64,000 bases of DNA from Leptospira ainazelensis. GTDB lineage: Bacteria > Spirochaetota > Leptospiria > Leptospirales > Leptospiraceae. The translations under genes and the position numbers were made by a program. Position 1 is the stretch's first letter. Each line of letters begins with the position of its first letter. A model generated the notes under the pieces. The model made no database searches. It was given only the letters and a program-made list of their open reading frames with translations, and was not told the DNA's origin. Location of the stretch: NCBI RefSeq assembly GCF_016918785.1, contig NZ_JAFFPT010000072.1, positions 62,001 through 126,000 of the forward strand. Direction: 5' to 3'. This document shows, one piece after another, positions 62,816 through 64,000 of this stretch.

Positions 62816-64000
62816 GTGTCCTTTTTCATTCTTCAGATTCGAAAACTATTTATTTCCACGCTCCTCTTGATTTTTTCTTCCTGTCTTCTTCCGGAAACGA
62901 TGGATTCCATTTCCAAAGAGGAAACTTCGGAAACACCTTCCGCGCTCGCGCTTCTCCAAGACAAACTCGATTCCGTCCTGCATCCGGAACACAACCGAGA
63001 TCCGGAACTTCTTAAGGTTCTTGCGGGCGGCGACGTTATGTTCAATTGGGGAATTCGGGATACGATCGCCAAACACGGGGAGATCGCTCCGGTGGAAGGT
63101 TTGAAAACTCTTTTTGGTGAAGCCGATTTCAGAATGGTGAATCTTGAAACCCCTGTCGTTGCCTCCAAAACCGAAGAATCAAAAAAAGCATACGTCTTTA
63201 CGGCGCATGAAAAGGATATGGAGTCTCTCAAATTCTTAGGTGTGGACCTGGTCTTTTTAGGAAACAATCATTCCTTTGACCACGGAAGTCAGGGGATGAC
63301 GGAAACACTCGATATATTAAAGAAAAATCATATTCTAAACATCGGCGCAGGGAAAAAAATTCCTGAAGTTTTCGGACCCTTGAGTTTGAGTCAAAAAGGA
63401 ACCGATCTTCGAATTCACTCCGTCACTGCAATCGCCGAACCGGCTCACTACGCAACGGTTTCAAAGGTCGGGGTCGCGCCGTTTTCGCTTCCTTCTCTAC
63501 AAGCATCCTTTTTTGAAAGAAGAGGTCGATCGGGAGCGACTGTCCCTCCCGTAAGAATCGTTTCTCTTCACTGGGGAGTGGAATATTCTCCCTTTCCAAC
63601 CGTCGATCAAAGAAAGATCGCTCACGCACTCATCGATTCGGGGGTAAAGATTGTCATCGGACATCATCCTCATATCCCGCAAGGAATCGAGCTTTACAGA
63701 GGAGGGGTGATTCTTTATTCTCTGGGCAATCTCATTTTTGGAAGTAGGAACTCTTACCTTAACCACAATCTGATCGCGATTCTCCATATCCGGAAGAATG
63801 TCCTGGAAATGGTCGAACTCGTTCCGATCTTCGGGAAATTCCAAAAAGAGGATCATAAAATTCGTCCCGTAACCGGGAAGGAAGCAAAAGAATTCCTCCA
63901 AGAGATCGCGGTTCTTTCGGGCGAACTCGGGACTGAACTCCGTGTGGAAGAAGAAAGAGCATTTCTGGACCTCCGACCCAATTCTCCCTTGACCCCTGGC
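62816..64000 (+). CDS. CapA-family lipoprotein, cut by the window end
   Basis: An open frame of 395 codons runs from GTG at 62816 to the last base without a stop, so the C-terminus is missing. It begins with a basic, hydrophobic signal peptide ending in a lipobox IFSSC (C23), so the product is probably a lipoprotein. The CapA (PGA_cap) domain follows from about residue 60: VLAGGDVMFNWGIRD, MVNLETPVV, FLGNNHSFDHG, and later LHWGVEYSPFP, IGHHPHIPQGIE and LYSLGNLIFG. These are the metallophosphatase-like motifs of CapA. AGGAG lies 15 bases upstream of the GTG. A true capsule role is unproven. Confidence 0.82.
   Translation, partial: MSFFILQIRKLFISTLLLIFSSCLLPETMDSISKEETSETPSALALLQDKLDSVLHPEHNRDPELLKVLAGGDVMFNWGIRDTIAKHGEIAPVEGLKTLFGEADFRMVNLETPVVASKTEESKKAYVFTAHEKDMESLKFLGVDLVFLGNNHSFDHGSQGMTETLDILKKNHILNIGAGKKIPEVFGPLSLSQKGTDLRIHSVTAIAEPAHYATVSKVGVAPFSLPSLQASFFERRGRSGATVPPVRIVSLHWGVEYSPFPTVDQRKIAHALIDSGVKIVIGHHPHIPQGIELYRGGVILYSLGNLIFGSRNSYLNHNLIAILHIRKNVLEMVELVPIFGKFQKEDHKIRPVTGKEAKEFLQEIAVLSGELGTELRVEEERAFLDLRPNSPLTPG

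Noticed and set aside
1..64000. Insertion sequences, CRISPR arrays, tRNA or rRNA genes
   Set aside because: No transposase-like protein, spaced repeat array or RNA gene pattern was visible on either strand.

Overview
This window is almost certainly the O-antigen (rfb) biosynthesis locus of a pathogenic Leptospira, with the first genes beyond its 3' end. The evidence is the gene content: a rfbC-rfbD-rfbB-rfbA block near the 3' end, a LIC12162-family transferase (a family named from a Leptospira locus tag), nonulosonic acid (NulO) genes and many O-antigen glycosyltransferases. Frequent TTG/GTG starts and a spirochaete-like lipobox agree. By eye GC is about 40%, which would fit the L. borgpetersenii/weilii/santarosai side of the genus better than L. 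interrogans; this is inference only. Every gene I can support lies on the + strand. Most are 0-60 bases apart or overlap by 1-14 bases, so the window reads as a few very long operons. I see no insertion sequence, tRNA, rRNA or CRISPR array.

Region 1 (118-11056) is a complete legionaminic-acid-type pathway: LegB dehydratase, LegC aminotransferase, hydrolysing 2-epimerase, NulO synthase, NeuD/PglD-type acetyltransferase, PtmE-like CBS-nucleotidyltransferase and CMP-NulO synthetase. A WbpG/HisF/HisH-type amidation trio follows (C-acetamidino substituent), then a probable glycosyltransferase. Region 2 (11053-25786) is a second, pseudaminic-like NulO pathway: PseC, an aldo/keto reductase, a cytidylyltransferase fused to a glutamate-1-semialdehyde-aminomutase-like domain, a PseH-like GNAT, a PIG-L deacetylase, a second NulO synthase and PseG. 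Embedded in it is an unusual set: class I aminotransferase, ATP-grasp ligase, RraA/HMG-aldolase-like protein, methyltransferases and an amidohydrolase. It ends with the LIC12162-family transferase. A dedicated PseB is not visible.

Region 3 (26107-35595), after a 320-base gap with a candidate promoter, makes and transfers a CDP-linked branched 6-deoxyhexose: TylC3/NovU-type C-methyltransferase, Gfo/Idh/MocA oxidoreductase, RfbF, RfbG, an RmlC-like epimerase and an SDR reductase, with GT2 and GT4 transferases. Region 4 (35784-44143) holds a WbvR-WbvB-WbvD set for UDP-L-RhaNAc/UDP-L-QuiNAc, a WbuB-like transferase, a WbaP-type phosphoglycosyl transferase, the polymerase Wzy and the flippase Wzx, so assembly is probably Wzx/Wzy-dependent. 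Region 5 (44149-53437) is a run of glycosyltransferases, including a GtrB-like polyprenyl-phosphate transferase next to a GT-C-like membrane protein. Region 6 (53573-59845) makes dTDP-L-rhamnose and carries three GT2 proteins that look like rhamnosyltransferases.

Region 7 (59889-64000) leaves the O-antigen locus: a SLC13/DASS anion transporter, a VapBC toxin-antitoxin pair with a palindrome overlapping the antitoxin start, a YdeI-like protein and a CapA-family lipoprotein cut by the window end. Together the genes predict a complex O-antigen with two different NulO sugars (one amidinated, one with an unusual N-acyl group), a C-methyl-branched sugar, L-QuiNAc or L-RhaNAc and rhamnose. The exact sugars are inference.
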